Below are positions 49,380-61,132 of a DNA stretch of 64,000 bases, piece by piece (the first letter of the stretch is position 1; every line of letters begins with the position of its first letter). Origin of the DNA: Trichomonas vaginalis G3 (taxonomy: Eukaryota > Parabasalia > Trichomonadida > Trichomonadidae); the NCBI RefSeq assembly GCF_026262505.1, contig NC_067206.1:26303896-26367895 (forward strand), read 5' to 3'. Position numbers and translations under genes: made by a program. A model generated the notes under the pieces. That model ran no database searches. It was not told the DNA's origin and saw only the letters and a list, made by a program, of their open reading frames with translations.

Positions 49380-52300
49380 TTTGTCATGATTTCATCGTAC
49401 ATGTTTTGTCATGATTTCATCGTATATGTTTTGTCAAGATTTCATCGTAATGAGTGTAAATGAACCAAAAATAATGTTTAGGGTAGATGGTTTTTAGGTT
49501 ATTCAATAATGAATTATTTTTGAAGAACTGAAGGTGTCACTACGTCACCATGTGTCACCAGGTAATTTAACTTCTCTGAAAAAATGAGACAACATGACAT
49601 TTTGACAACAACACAGGAAATAAATGTTTACGTATATGTTTTGTCAAGACCTCATCGTATATGTTTTGTCATGATTTCTTCGTATATGTTTTGTCATGAC
49701 TTCTTCATCGGAATGAGCGTAAATGATCCAAAAATAATGTTTATGTTAGAATGTTAGATCTAACACCTTTTCTAACATGTTTTCTAACATGGAGGATTTC
49801 ATTAGATATACACATTCTTCCCTAAACATTATTTTAGTTAAAGTCCATCAAATATTTTTAGGATACTTTCAACAAATAATGTTTATATCAGATGAAACAG
49901 TAAAGTATTATATCTATTAAATCGTCTATGATGTAAATTGTGTATAGAATGAAATGAAGGAAGAATGTGTATATCTAATGAAATCCTCCATGTTAGAAAA
50001 CATGTTAGAAAAGGTGTTAGATCTAACATTCTAACATAAACATTATTTTTGGATCATTTACGCTCATTCCGATGAAGAAGTCATGACAAAACATTTACGT
50101 TCATGTTTTGTCATGATTTCATCGTACATGTTTTGTCATGATTTCATCGTATATGTTTTGTCAAGATTTCATCGTAATGAGTGTAAATGAACCAAAAATA
50201 ATGTTTAGGGTAGATGGTTTTTAGGTTATTCAATAATGAATTATTTTTGAAGAACTGAAGGTGTCACTACGTCACCATGTGTCACCAGGTAATTTAACTT
50301 CTCTGAAAAAATGAGACAACATGACATTTTGACAACAACACAGGAAATAAATGTTTACGTATATGTTTTGTCAAGACCTCATCGTATATGTTTTGTCATG
50401 ATTTCTTCGTATATGTTTTGTCATGACTTCTTCATCGGAATGAGCGTAAATGATCCAAAAATAATGTTTATGTTAGAATGTTAGATCTAACACCTTTTCT
50501 AACATGTTTTCTAACATGGAGGATTTCATTAGATATACACATTCTTCCCTAAACATTATTTTAGTTAAAGTCCATCAAATATTTTTAGGATACTTTCAAC
50601 AAATAATGTTTATATCAGATGAAACAGTAAAGTATTATATCTATTAAATCGTCTATGATGTAAATTGTGTATAGAATGAAATGAAGGAAGAATGTGTATA
50701 TCTAATGAAATCCTCCATGTTAGAAAACATGTTAGAAAAGGTGTTAGATCTAACATTCTAACATAAAACATTATTTTTGGATCATTTACGCTCATTCCGA
50801 TGAAGAAGTCATGACAAAACATTTACGTTCATGTTTTGTCATGATTTCATCGTACATGTTTTGTCATGATTTCATCGTATATGTTTTGTCAAGATTTCAT
50901 CGTAATGAGTGTAAATGAACCAAAAATAATGTTTAGGGTAGATGGTTTTTAGGTTATTCAATAATGAATTATTTTTGAAGAACTGAAGGTGTCACTACGT
51001 CACCATGTGTCACCAGGTAATTTAACTTCTCTGAAAAAATGAGACAACATGACATTTTGACAACAACACAGGAAATAAATGTTTACGTATATGTTTTGTC
51101 AAGACCTCATCGTATATGTTTTGTCATGATTTCTTCGTATATGTTTTGTCATGACTTCTTCATCGGAATGAGCGTAAATGATCCAAAAATAATGTTTATG
51201 TTAGAATGTTAGATCTAACACCTTTTCTAACATGTTTTCTAACATAGAGGATTTCATTAGATATACACATTCTTCCCTAAACATTATTTTAGTTAAAGTC
51301 CATCAAATATTTTTAGGATACTTTCAACAAATAATGTTTATATCAGATGAAACAGTAAAGTATTATATCTATTAAATCGTCTATGATGTAAATTGTGTAT
51401 AGAATGAAATGAAGGAAGAATGTGTATATCTAATGAAATCCTCCATGTTAGAAAACATGTTAGAAAAGGTGTTAGATCTAACATTCTAACATAAACATTT
51501 TTTTGGATCATTTACGCTCATTCCGATGAAGAAGTCATGACAAAACATATACGAAGAAATCATGACAAAACATATACGATGAGGTCTTGACAAAACATAT
51601 ACGTAAACATTTATTTCCTGTGTTGTTGTCAAAATGTCATGTTGTCTCATTTTTTCAGAGAAGTTAAATTACCTGGTGACACATGGTGACGTAGTGACAC
51701 CTTCAGTTCTTCAAAAAATAATTCATTATTGAATAACCTAAAAACCATCTACCCTAAACATTATTTTTGGTTCATTTACACTCATTACGATGAAATCTTG
51801 ACAAAACATATTACGATGAAATCATGACAAACATGTACGATGAAATCATGACAAAACATGAACGTAAATGTTTTGTCATGACTTCTTCATCGGAATGAGC
51901 GTAAATGATCCAAAAATAATGTTTTATGTTAGAATGTTAGATCTAACACCTTTTCTAACATGTTTTCTAACATGGAGGATTTCATTAGATATACACATTC
52001 TTCCTTCATTTCATTCTATACACAATTTACATCATAGACGATTTAATAGATATAATACTTTACTGTTTCATCTGATATAAACATTATTTGTTGAAAGTAT
52101 CCTAAAAATATTTGATGGACTTTAACTAAAATAATGTTTAGGGAAGAATGTGTATATCTAATGAAATCCTCCATGTTAAAAAACATGTTAGAAAAGGTGT
52201 TAGATCTAACATTCTAACAAAACATTATTTTGGATCATTTACGCTCATTACGATGAAGAAGTCATGACAAATCATATACGAAGAAATCATGAACAAAACA

Positions 52301-54460
52301 TATACGATGAGGTCTTGACAAAACATATACGTAAACATTTATTTCCTGTGTTGTTGTCAAAATGTCATGTTGTCTCATTTTTTCAGAGAAGTTAAATTAC
52401 CTGGTGACACATGGTGACGTAGTGACACCTTCAGTTCTTCAAAAATAATTCATTATTGAATAACCTAAAAACCATCTACCCTAAACATTATTTTTGGTTC
52501 ATTTACACTCATTACGATGAAATCTTGACAAAACATATACGATGAAATCATGACAAAACATGTACGATGAAATCATGACAAAACATGACGTAAATGTTTT
52601 GTCATGACTTCTTCATCGGAATGAGCGTAAATGATCCAAAAATAATGTTTATGTTAGAATGTTAGATCTAACACCTTTTTCTAACATGTTTTCTAACATG
52701 GAGGATTTCATTAGATATACACATTCTTCCTTCATTTCATTCTATACACAATTTACATCATAGACGATTTAATAGATATAATACTTTACTGTTTCATCTG
52801 ATATAAACATTATTTGTTGAAAGTATCCTAAAAATATTTGATGGACTTTAACTAAAATAATGTTTAGGGAAGAATGTGTATATCTAATGAAATCCTCCAT
52901 GTTAGAAAACATGTTAGAAAAGGTGTTAGATCTAACATTCTAACATAAACATTATTTTTGGATCATTTACGCTCATTCCGATGAAGAAGTCATGACAAAA
53001 CATTTACGTTCATGTTTTGTCATGATTTCATCGTACATGTTTTGTCATGATTTCATCTCGTATATGTTTTGTCAAGATTTCATCGTAATGAGTGTAAATG
53101 AACCAAAAATAATGTTTAGGGTAGATGGTTTTTAGGTTATTCAATAATGAATTATTTTTGAAGAACTGAAGGTGTCACTACGTCACCATGTGTCACCAGG
53201 TAATTTAACTTCTCTGAAAAATGAGACAACATGACATTTTGACAACAACACAGGAAATAAATGTTTACGTATATGTTTTGTCAAGACCTCATCGTATATG
53301 TTTTGTCATGATTTCTTCGTATATGTTTTGTCATGACTTCTTCATCGGAATGAGCGTAAATGATCCAAAAATAATGTTTATGTTAGAATGTTAGATCTAA
53401 CACCTTTTCTAACATGTTTTCTAACATGGAGGATTTTCATTAGATATACACATTCTTCCCTAAACATTATTTTAGTTAAAGTCCATCAAATATTTTTAGG
53501 ATACTTTCAACAAATAATGTTTATATCAGATGAAACAGTAAAGTATTATATCTATTAAATCGTCTATGATGTAAATTGTGTATAGAATGAAATGAAGGAA
53601 GAATGTGTATATCTAATGAAATCCTCCATGTTAGAAAACATGTTAGAAAAGTGTTAGATCTAACATTCTAACATAAACATTATTTTTGGATCATTTACGC
53701 TCATTCCGATGAAGAAGTCATGACAAAACATTTACGTTCATGTTTTGTCATGATTTCATCGTACATGTTTTGTCATGATTTCATCGTATATGTTTTGTCA
53801 AGATTTCATCGTAATGAGTGTAAATGAACCAAAAATAATGTTTAGGGTAGATGGTTTTTAGGTTATTCAATAATGAATTATTTTTGAAGAACTGAAGGTG
53901 TCACTACGTCACCATGTGTCACCAGGTAATTTAACTTCTCTGAAAAAATGAGACAACATGACATTTTGACAACAACACAGGAAATAAATGTTTACGTATA
54001 TGTTTTGTCAAGACCTCATCGTATATGTTTTGTCATGATTTCTTCGTATATGTTTTGTCATGACTTCTTCATCGGAATGAGCGTAAATGATCCAAAAATA
54101 ATGTTTATGTTAGAATGTTAGATCTAACACCTTTTCTAACATGTTTTCTAACATGGAGGATTTCATTAGATATACACATTCTTCCCTAAAACATTATTTT
54201 AGTTAAAGTCCATCAAATATTTTTAGGATACTTTCAACAAATAATGTTTATATCAGATGAAACAGTAAAGTATTATATCTATTAAATCGTCTATGATGTA
54301 AATTGTGTATAGAATGAAATGAAGGAAGAATGTGTATATCTAATGAAATCCTCCATGTTAGAAAACATGTTAGAAAAGGTGTTAGATCTAACATTCTAAC
54401 ATAAACATTATTTTTGGATCATTTACGCTCATTCCGATGAAGAAGTCATGACAAAACATA
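49380..54460. repeat. Central array of about 730-bp units in mixed orientation
   Basis: Each unit has a spacer part S (iterons, GGTTATTCAATAATGAATTA, the GTGAC module and the CAACACAGGAAATA module) and a roughly 305-bp near-palindromic part C bounded by TGTTAGA-word hairpin modules. C parts begin at about 49,743, 50,467, 51,198, 51,927, 52,650, 53,384 and 54,108. By the S and C interior direction, the order is forward three times, inverted twice, forward twice. Copies are about 97-99% alike, so the array is recent. The array breaks the symmetry of the palindrome: its inverted stretch is not at the geometric centre. Confidence 0.85.
49743..49791. repeat. Hairpin module, word TGTTAGA (first of the array)
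   Basis: ATGTTAGAATGTTAGA, then TCTAACACCTTTTCTAACAT and a third TCTAACAT. Layout as in the other modules; AAAATAATGTTT takes the place of AAAATATATTTT in front. An inverted copy closes the same unit near 50,040, and further pairs recur throughout the array. Confidence 0.85.
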
Positions 54461-56080
54461 TACGTTTAGTTTCGATGAAATCATCATGACAAAGCATATA
54501 CGATGAAATCATGACAAAACATGTACGATGAAATCATGACAAAACATATACGCTCATGTTTGACAAAACATATACGATGAAGTCTATGAACATAATAATA
54601 TTTCAAACCAGGAGCCAAATTCTTGCGATTTTCATATGGAATCTCTTCTCTCGGTTTTCCGAGGTAAGCAATTATATGAAATCATTTACACTCATTACGA
54701 TTAAATCATGACAAAACATTTACGTTCATGTTTGACAAAACATTTACGTTCATGTTTGACAAAACATATACGATGAAACTTGACAAAACATATACGATGA
54801 AATCATGACAAAACATTTACGTTCATTACGATGAAGTCATGACAAAACATAAACGATAAAATCATGACAAAACATATACGATAAAATATATTTCCTGGAC
54901 TGTTGTCTAAATGTCATGTTGTCAGTAATTTTAAGAGAAGTTAATTAACCTGGTGACATGGTGACGTAGTGACACCTAAAAACCATCTACCCTAAACATT
55001 ATTTTTGCTGAATTCAACAACAAAATGAACGAGGTCAGGATGTATGCAAATACCTTTGAATTCATTCATAAATGCCTTAGTAAGCTCATAAAATGTTTGT
55101 TTTTGCATTCTCTACTGTATCTTCGAGTTCTTCTTCATCTAACTTCTCATGAACTTTCTTATCTATGGAGTCCATAATATCTTTGACATAAAATGCATAC
55201 TTTACAGAGCACCATTCAGCAACAAAATGAACGAGGTCAGGATGTATGCAAATACCTTTGAATTCATTCATAAATGCCTTAGTAAGCTCATAAAATGTTT
55301 GTTTTGAGGTCGAGCCACTTTTGGCTTGACCGTATTCTTTCAACCAAAACTCAAGAATTTTCCTGTGTGAATTTTGTATAAAAAGCAACCGTCTGAATTC
55401 AGGCGGTTGTTATATTCTTCACAAAACATTTACGCTCATTACGATGAAGAAGTCTTGACAAAACATGTACGATTAAATCATGACAAAACATATACGAAGA
55501 AGTCTTGACAAAACATTTACGATGAAATCATGACAAAACATTTACGCTCATTACGATGAAGAAGTCTTGACAAAACATATACGATTAAATCATGACAAAA
55601 CATATACGATTAAATCATGACAAAACATATACGAAGAAGTCTTGACAAAACATATACGTTCATTACGAAGAAGTCATGACAAAACATATACGTTTAGTTT
55701 CGATGAAGTCTTGACAAAACATTTATGTTTAAGTTCGACAAAACATATACGATGAAGTCATGACAAAACATTTACGCTCATTACGATGAAATCATGACAA
55801 AACATGTACGATGAAGAAGTCATGAAAATTCATGAGGTGAGAAAAGAGGTGAGAAAAGAGGTGAGATCTCACCTCTTCACCTAAAATATATTTTTGGATC
55901 ATTTACGCTCATTACGATGAAGAAGTCTTGACAAAACATGTACGATGAAATCATGACAAAACATGTACGATGAAATCATGACAAAACATTTACGATTAAA
56001 TCATGACAAATCATTTATGTTATACAGTAATGTTAGTCATGAATGTTTGTCCTACGTGTTGGCGTTAGTGTTGAAAAATA
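54461..56080. repeat. Iteron-rich non-coding region, right arm
   Basis: Mirror image of the left iteron region, with the GGTGAGA module at 55,834-55,882, the KilA-N fragments and the same iterons inverted (ACGATGAAATCATGACAAAA). It diverges from the left arm by scattered single differences. Confidence 0.85.
55086..55388 (-). CDS. KilA-N protein fragment, right arm (100 aa)
   Basis: Identical in product to the left-arm fragment. The hairpin beside it reads GCAACCGTCTGAATTCAGGC on the plus strand and differs from the left-arm version in a way that moves a mismatch to the other strand. A partial copy only. Confidence 0.5.
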   Translation of the reverse strand: MLFIQNSHRKILEFWLKEYGQAKSGSTSKQTFYELTKAFMNEFKGICIHPDLVHFVAEWCSVKYAFYVKDIMDSIDKKVHEKLDEEELEDTVENAKTNIL

Positions 56081-56089
56081 ATGTTTGTC

Positions 56090-56632
56090 CTACATGAAGC
56101 CGTACAAGCGTTTGAATTTGTTTATGCATAAGATTACTCTCTTGTTTTCTGTATCTATCATACAAACATAAGCAGCACCTGTTTTTGTAAAGTTTATATG
56201 AAGTTTTCGATAGTTAAGACCTGTATAATAATAGAATGCGTCCTCATTCTCAACATAGTAGTAGAACTCAAACGAATGCTTACCATAATCTGTTATTTCA
56301 ACAGCTTCGTCAGATATTTCATCAACGAACTCATAAACTATATCGCCATACTTGCTTTTATTTCTATTGTTTTCAGATTTAGAACACCAACGAAGGTTTG
56401 AGATTCTGTTGTCCGTTCTATCATGATTTATATGGTCTATTTCTTTCAAATTGTTTGGATTTTCAATCCACTGTTCTGCAATAATTCTATGCTTTAAATG
56501 TGTTTTGTTGTTTAAACTAAGCTCAATATAACCATGATTATTTAAGCATTCACTCTTAATATGTTTGTTTTTCTTTCGACGAATAGTAAAAGGATATGTC
56601 GTACAAATCTCATAATCTTCATGATTTCTCAA
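56090..56632 (-). CDS. HNH endonuclease, right arm (about 180 aa)
   Basis: Product identical to the left-arm nuclease: HNH motif EIDHINHDRTDNRISNLRWC and the shared tail domain. Arms facing each other place the two HNH genes on opposite strands, reading toward the centre. Identity of both copies suggests recent duplication or conversion of the arms. Confidence 0.7.
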   Translation of the reverse strand: MRNHEDYEICTTYPFTIRRKKNKHIKSECLNNHGYIELSLNNKTHLKHRIIAEQWIENPNNLKEIDHINHDRTDNRISNLRWCSKSENNRNKSKYGDIVYEFVDEISDEAVEITDYGKHSFEFYYYVENEDAFYYYTGLNYRKLHINFTKTGAAYVCMIDTENKRVILCINKFKRLYGFM

Positions 56633-56793
56633 TGTTTCCCATTGAGTTTGTTCCCACTAACGTTCTCATTGACGTCCTCAATATCTTCTTCCTCACTGAA
56701 CTCGTCAATATTTTCACTAGCTCCTTCTGTAATGTTTTCATCGGCATTGTCATTGACTTCTTCTGTAATGTTAGATGTTGTTGTTTCGCTCAT
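56629..56793 (-). CDS. Short acidic protein, right arm (54 aa)
   Basis: Mirror copy of the left-arm acidic frame, overlapping the start of the HNH frame by a few bases. Whether it is translated is not clear. Confidence 0.35.
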   Translation of the reverse strand: MSETTTSNITEEVNDNADENITEGASENIDEFSEEEDIEDVNENVSGNKLNGKH

Positions 56794-56881
56794 GTTCTTT
56801 CACTAATGTTAAAAAGTTATGTTGTACGAATTTTGAACAGAATTTAGAGCAGTTATGAAACAATGAAGTACTTTTACGCTA

Positions 56882-59708
56882 TTGAAAGGAACTATGAGAG
56901 TGAAGTACATGACAGCAATGACAAAAGGAACTAATATCAAACCTAATGAAATCGCTCACGAGGACATAGAGCTTAACAAGTACTTTGTGGAGTATCTTAT
57001 AAGTGAAGAGTATGTAAGACCTTACTTCATGTTTGACAGCATGAATGAGGATGTTATTTCATGGTTAAAGAATATAAGCAATGTTTTCGGTAAGTACGTC
57101 ATAGATGACAAAGGTCTTGTTGTATTTTATGAGACAGCAATACGAACACAGGAACTAATGGATATTATGCACTCAACAGCAAAGAAAGGATTTAGTACTA
57201 TTGGCATGAATGAACATTGCAGGAATGACATATACAACCTATGCTCACGAAAGCCTTACACAAAAGCAATACAAATGATAGAACATAAGTGTCTAAGGTC
57301 AGCAAATGAAATCATTACTGTCAGTGGTTATGAAAGAACTGTTAGCAAAGATGAGTGGAAACAGCTATTCATATTAAGGAAGGACGTTGCTGAACTAGTT
57401 AAACCTGTTGCACAAACATTGTTTCAGATAAGACCAGCAATGACTAAGAACCCTTTGACCTTAGTCAATGAGACCATAGAGGTTGAAGATAATGACATGA
57501 AAGAACTAGGAATGAATGAGAGAAGTTGTGAAGGATGTTTGAGTCAAAACACATGGTTCTTCAGAGCTGTTAAGAAACTTAGTAAAGAACGACAGAAATA
57601 TTTTATAGAGAAGTATTGCAAAGGATGTAAATGAATTGCTTGAAATAGAACTTAGAGACACTTTCACACTAAAGGACTTGAGAAGAAATAAGTACATGAG
57701 TGAAGAAGGTATTGACATAGCTAGTGTTATAAATGACTTAAGAAGATGTGTTGTCGTTATTGACGGAGCATGTATGACATATCTAGTGAAAGATTATGAT
57801 GGAATACGAGACACAACAACACTTGTGTCAGTAGATAGCAAGGAATTCAATAAGCTCATGAAGAGTGTTTATGTAGGACGTATTGAAGAGAAGGATGTGA
57901 ACGCACTGATGATTTATGAAGCGGGTCAGAACAAGAACTATCTTATGAAGTCAGGCATGAGATTCTTTGACGAAAGAGATGACATTTACAGCTATTTCAG
58001 AGGATATGAGTATGAGGTACTGAATGAAGTAGATGAAAGCATTATTGAAGGATATTTGAAACATGTTCACGATGTCATATGTAATGAGGATGAAGAGCTT
58101 TATGAGTATGTTTTGAACTGGTTCGCCTACATCGTTCAAAATCCTTGTGGAAAGACTGGAACAGTACTTTTGTTAATAGGAAAGCAAGGAACTGGTAAGA
58201 ATGTACTTAGTAATGTTCTATGCGAGCTCATTAGCAAGTACGCCAACAATAATATAACGGCAATAGAGAATGTGGTTGGTAGATTCAATGCTGCTATTGA
58301 GAACATGAAGCTCATCGTATGCAATGAACTAAGCTCATGCGATACGTCTAAGGTCATGAACCACGACGCACTAAAGTCAATAGTAACAGAGACTCAGTTG
58401 GACTTAAATCAGAAGTGTCAGCCAGTAAGAAAGATAGAGAATGTTTGTAATATCATCATGATATCTAACAACTTCAACTCAGTAAAGATTGACAAAGACG
58501 ACAGAAGATTTGTTGTCATTGACGTAAGCAGCAGATACAAAGGAAATTACGAATATTTCTCAAATCTCATTGAAAGCTTTAATGAAGAGTTTTATTCAAA
58601 CTTACTGACGTACTTCATGAAGAAAGATTTAAGTGAATTTGATGTAAGGAAGATACCATTCACCAGGGCTAAACAAGAACTCATCGAAATGAACAAAACA
58701 CCTTACCAAATGTTTTACGAGGAGTTCTATGAAAAGTTTGTATCCGGATGGAATTGTACAGAGTGTTACAGAAGATATAAAGAATTTGCGAAGGAGAATG
58801 AATTCTTTGCATGTAGTTCAAATGTATTTGGCGGCAAGATGAGAGAATTTGTGAAGAGAAGTAGAAAGCGAGACGGTTCTGCAAGAAGTTATATTTACGA
58901 AGCAAGTATGATATTAGAAGGTTGTGGAAAGAAAGAAACAGTGAATTATGAGGAAGTGCTTGAAAAATTCATGGAGTACATGGGAAGCAATATAACATAC
59001 AACAAAGACATATACAGTGAGTTTAAGTACTACTGTGAACAGCATGAGATTGAAGTAATGAGTAAAGGAGACTTTGAAACGCTTATGAAAGACAGTAAGG
59101 AGGTCGTTCATGAATGCAATGATGAAATAGTTCATGAGAACAGTAAGGAGGTCGTTCATGAGAACAATGATGAAATAGTTCATGAGAACAGTGAGGAGGT
59201 CATACATGAGAACAGTGTTGAAATAGTTCATGAGAACAGTGAGGAGGTCATACATGAATGCAATGATGAAATAGTTCATGAGAACAGTGAGGAGGTCATA
59301 CATGAATGCAATGATGAAATAGTTCATGAGAACAGTGAGGAGGTCATACATGAATGCAATGATGAAATAGTTCATGAGAACAGTGAGGAGGTCATACATG
59401 AGAACAGTGTTGAAATAGTTCATGAGAACAGTGAGGAGGTCATACATGAATGCAATGATGAAATAGTTCACGATGTCGTTCGTGAAGAAGCCATTGCAAC
59501 AAAGAATGAGATAAAGGATTTCATAGAACTTAACAAGGAGGAGTTTAAAGAAGGCTATGAAGTGAAAAGATGTGAAGAAGATTTCTTGGCGTATTTGAAG
59601 AAAAAGAGACTAAAGCCAATGGCTCAAAATAAGTTTCAATCGATGTTTGAAAAGAAACGTTTGAGCTATGGTGGTGTAAGAAGCACATATTACTTTGTTA
59701 AGAAGTGA
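56882..59708 (+). pseudogene. SF3 (D5-like) helicase region, right arm
   Basis: Same parts as in the left arm: Cys-cluster N-terminal part, SF3 core with GKQGTGKN, LIVCNEL and IIMISNN, a tandem 16-residue repeat region (HENSEEVIHECNDEIV type) and a basic C-terminus. The tandem repeat is one 48-base unit longer than in the left arm, which explains most of the length difference between the arms. It is more complete than the left copy, with about one break. The likely role was replication of the element. Confidence 0.75.
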
Positions 59709-59709
59709 G

Positions 59710-60415
59710 GACATTTATTTTTGTCGTTAGTGTTGGAGTTTGTGTTTGTTGTTAGTGTTTGTCATTTGTGCTGAAGTTAGTACTTGATGTTAGTGTTGGA
59801 GTTTGTGTTTGTTGTTAGTGTTTGTCATTTGTGCTGAAGTTAGTACTTGATGTTAGTGTTGGAGTTTGTGTTTGTTGTTAGTGAGAGAATAAATTAAATC
59901 ATAAACTTTGCCATGGTCTCTGTCCCTAGTAGTTTTCATTATCTCACAGAATTAATGAAAGTCATAAACTTTGCCATGATCTCTGTCCCTAGTAGTTTTC
60001 ATTATCTCACAGAATAAATGAAAGTCATACTTTCTATCAGATGAAGCATGCAGATGAACATAACGAAAGTTAGTGAGTTTGCCACGAGTTATGAATAAAA
60101 TATTGGCATATTAGATGAGATAGCTGATGAAACAGATGAAGATAAATTAAATCTTGGACTTTGCCACACTCTGTCCCTAGTTCCTCAAAATCCTTGACAA
60201 CGTTGCTTAGAAATTTTGGTTCAAAACCTCATCTGATTTTAATCTGTTATGCTACCTGTTAAGTTTCGCGAGATTATAAATGTCATGGAGTTATATAAAA
60301 AGGAGGGACAGCTAGGGACACTGGAAGTACTTATAAGGCTATCTGTTAAGATTGCATGAAATACTAAAAAGTCATGAAATCCATTATCGCTGTGCTAGCT
60401 TCACCTTAGAGTAAA
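59710..60415. repeat. Non-coding region with two tandem repeats, right arm
   Basis: Mirror of 43,470-44,165 with the same 63-bp and about 60-bp tandem units (GTTAGTGTTGGAGTTTGTGT and TCTGTCCCTAGTAGTTTTCA). No gene. Confidence 0.8.
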
Positions 60416-60652
60416 ATGACGACTAAAGTCACTGAAGCAATGAAACAAAAGTTTTTGGTAGAATACATTAAATCAGGAACTATTCCAGAAGGTTTTTACA
60501 TTCATACTATGAAGGATGGTAGAGTTCAGTTTAGAAAGATAAAGCAACCATTAGATAGAGAAGGTATATTAAGGAAGATTAAACTTCATGAGGACAACAT
60601 TGCTGAACTTAAGAAGAAGTTAGAAGAGTTGGAGAAAGGAAGAGAGTTATAA
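60416..60652 (+). CDS. Small coiled-coil protein, right arm (78 aa)
   Basis: Identical in product to the left-arm protein (YIKSGTIPEGFYIHTMKDGR, then a short coiled coil). It is co-directional with the helicase region and the 94-aa gene, giving three genes that read outward in each arm. Function unknown. Confidence 0.6.
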   Translation: MTTKVTEAMKQKFLVEYIKSGTIPEGFYIHTMKDGRVQFRKIKQPLDREGILRKIKLHEDNIAELKKKLEELEKGREL

Positions 60653-60698
60653 AGCAATGAATTCAACAGACCCAAAGGGTCAGAGCCGCTTTGCGGCT

Positions 60699-60746
60699 AG
60701 GTTAGAAAAGAGGTTAGATATCGGGTTAGATCTAACCTTCTACCCT
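60699..60746. repeat. Hairpin module, word GGTTAGA, right arm
   Basis: Mirror copy of the module at 43,135-43,182, with the same mixed outer word (TCTACCC). It lies between two genes reading in the same direction. Confidence 0.8.
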
Positions 60747-60847
60747 AAATTTATTTTTGTGCTATGTTTTCATACGTGTGCGGGTGGTGATATCATTAAT
60801 TTTTTATTTTATTTTTAAGTTTACTGAAATTTTTTATTTGGATGTAA

Positions 60848-61132
60848 ATGACAGAACAAAAGCAACTCATTCGAATTCCACAGTATAACAAACATACATT
60901 TAAACATTTATTCTTCCTTCCTGAGCATAACATGTTCTTTCAAATACATCCGAGACCAGTTGACTTTTCATTGACTGTGTATAAAGATAGAAATAGTTAT
61001 ATCATTAAACCATACGATGACGAAGGTAAGTTATGTAAATTGTACGTTAAGAAGTTAGAGAAAGTTTATGGCTTCAAGTATGACTACAATAGGGTTAACA
61101 CTGATGATGAAGATATTGAGGAAAATTTATGA
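60848..61132 (+). CDS. HNH-type tail-domain protein, right arm (94 aa)
   Basis: As in the left arm, with one residue changed (KHTFKHLFF instead of KHTFKYLFF). It carries the domain that follows the HNH motif in the larger nucleases, without the HNH part, and an acidic end. Outermost gene of the arm, about 225 bases from the element end. Confidence 0.6.
   Translation: MTEQKQLIRIPQYNKHTFKHLFFLPEHNMFFQIHPRPVDFSLTVYKDRNSYIIKPYDDEGKLCKLYVKKLEKVYGFKYDYNRVNTDDEDIEENL

Larger units (their letters stand above)
47755..49380. repeat. Iteron-rich non-coding region, left arm
   Basis: Dozens of copies of a roughly 25-base unit (TTTTGTCATGATTTCATCGT with A(T/C)ATG or AAATG) in one orientation. They are interrupted by a GGTGAGA hairpin module (47,953-48,001), two KilA-N gene fragments, and the GTGAC-type module at 48,850-48,900. 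Variants (CATGATTTC, AAGACTTCTTC) are mixed. The same unit occurs in the Polinton intergenic blocks. Confidence 0.85.

Noticed and set aside
50610-52080. Two identical 70-residue frames in the central array
   Set aside because: They lie inside the near-palindromic part of array units, are lost or broken in most other units and have no coding features.
47820-54600. A CRISPR-like array
   Set aside because: The units follow each other with little or no spacer, vary in length, occur in both orientations and no cas gene is present. They are iterons in a eukaryotic mobile element.
44410-59471. Long frames antisense to the helicase repeat region (169 and 185 residues)
   Set aside because: They mirror the 16-residue coding repeats on the opposite strand and contain only the reverse translation of that repeat.
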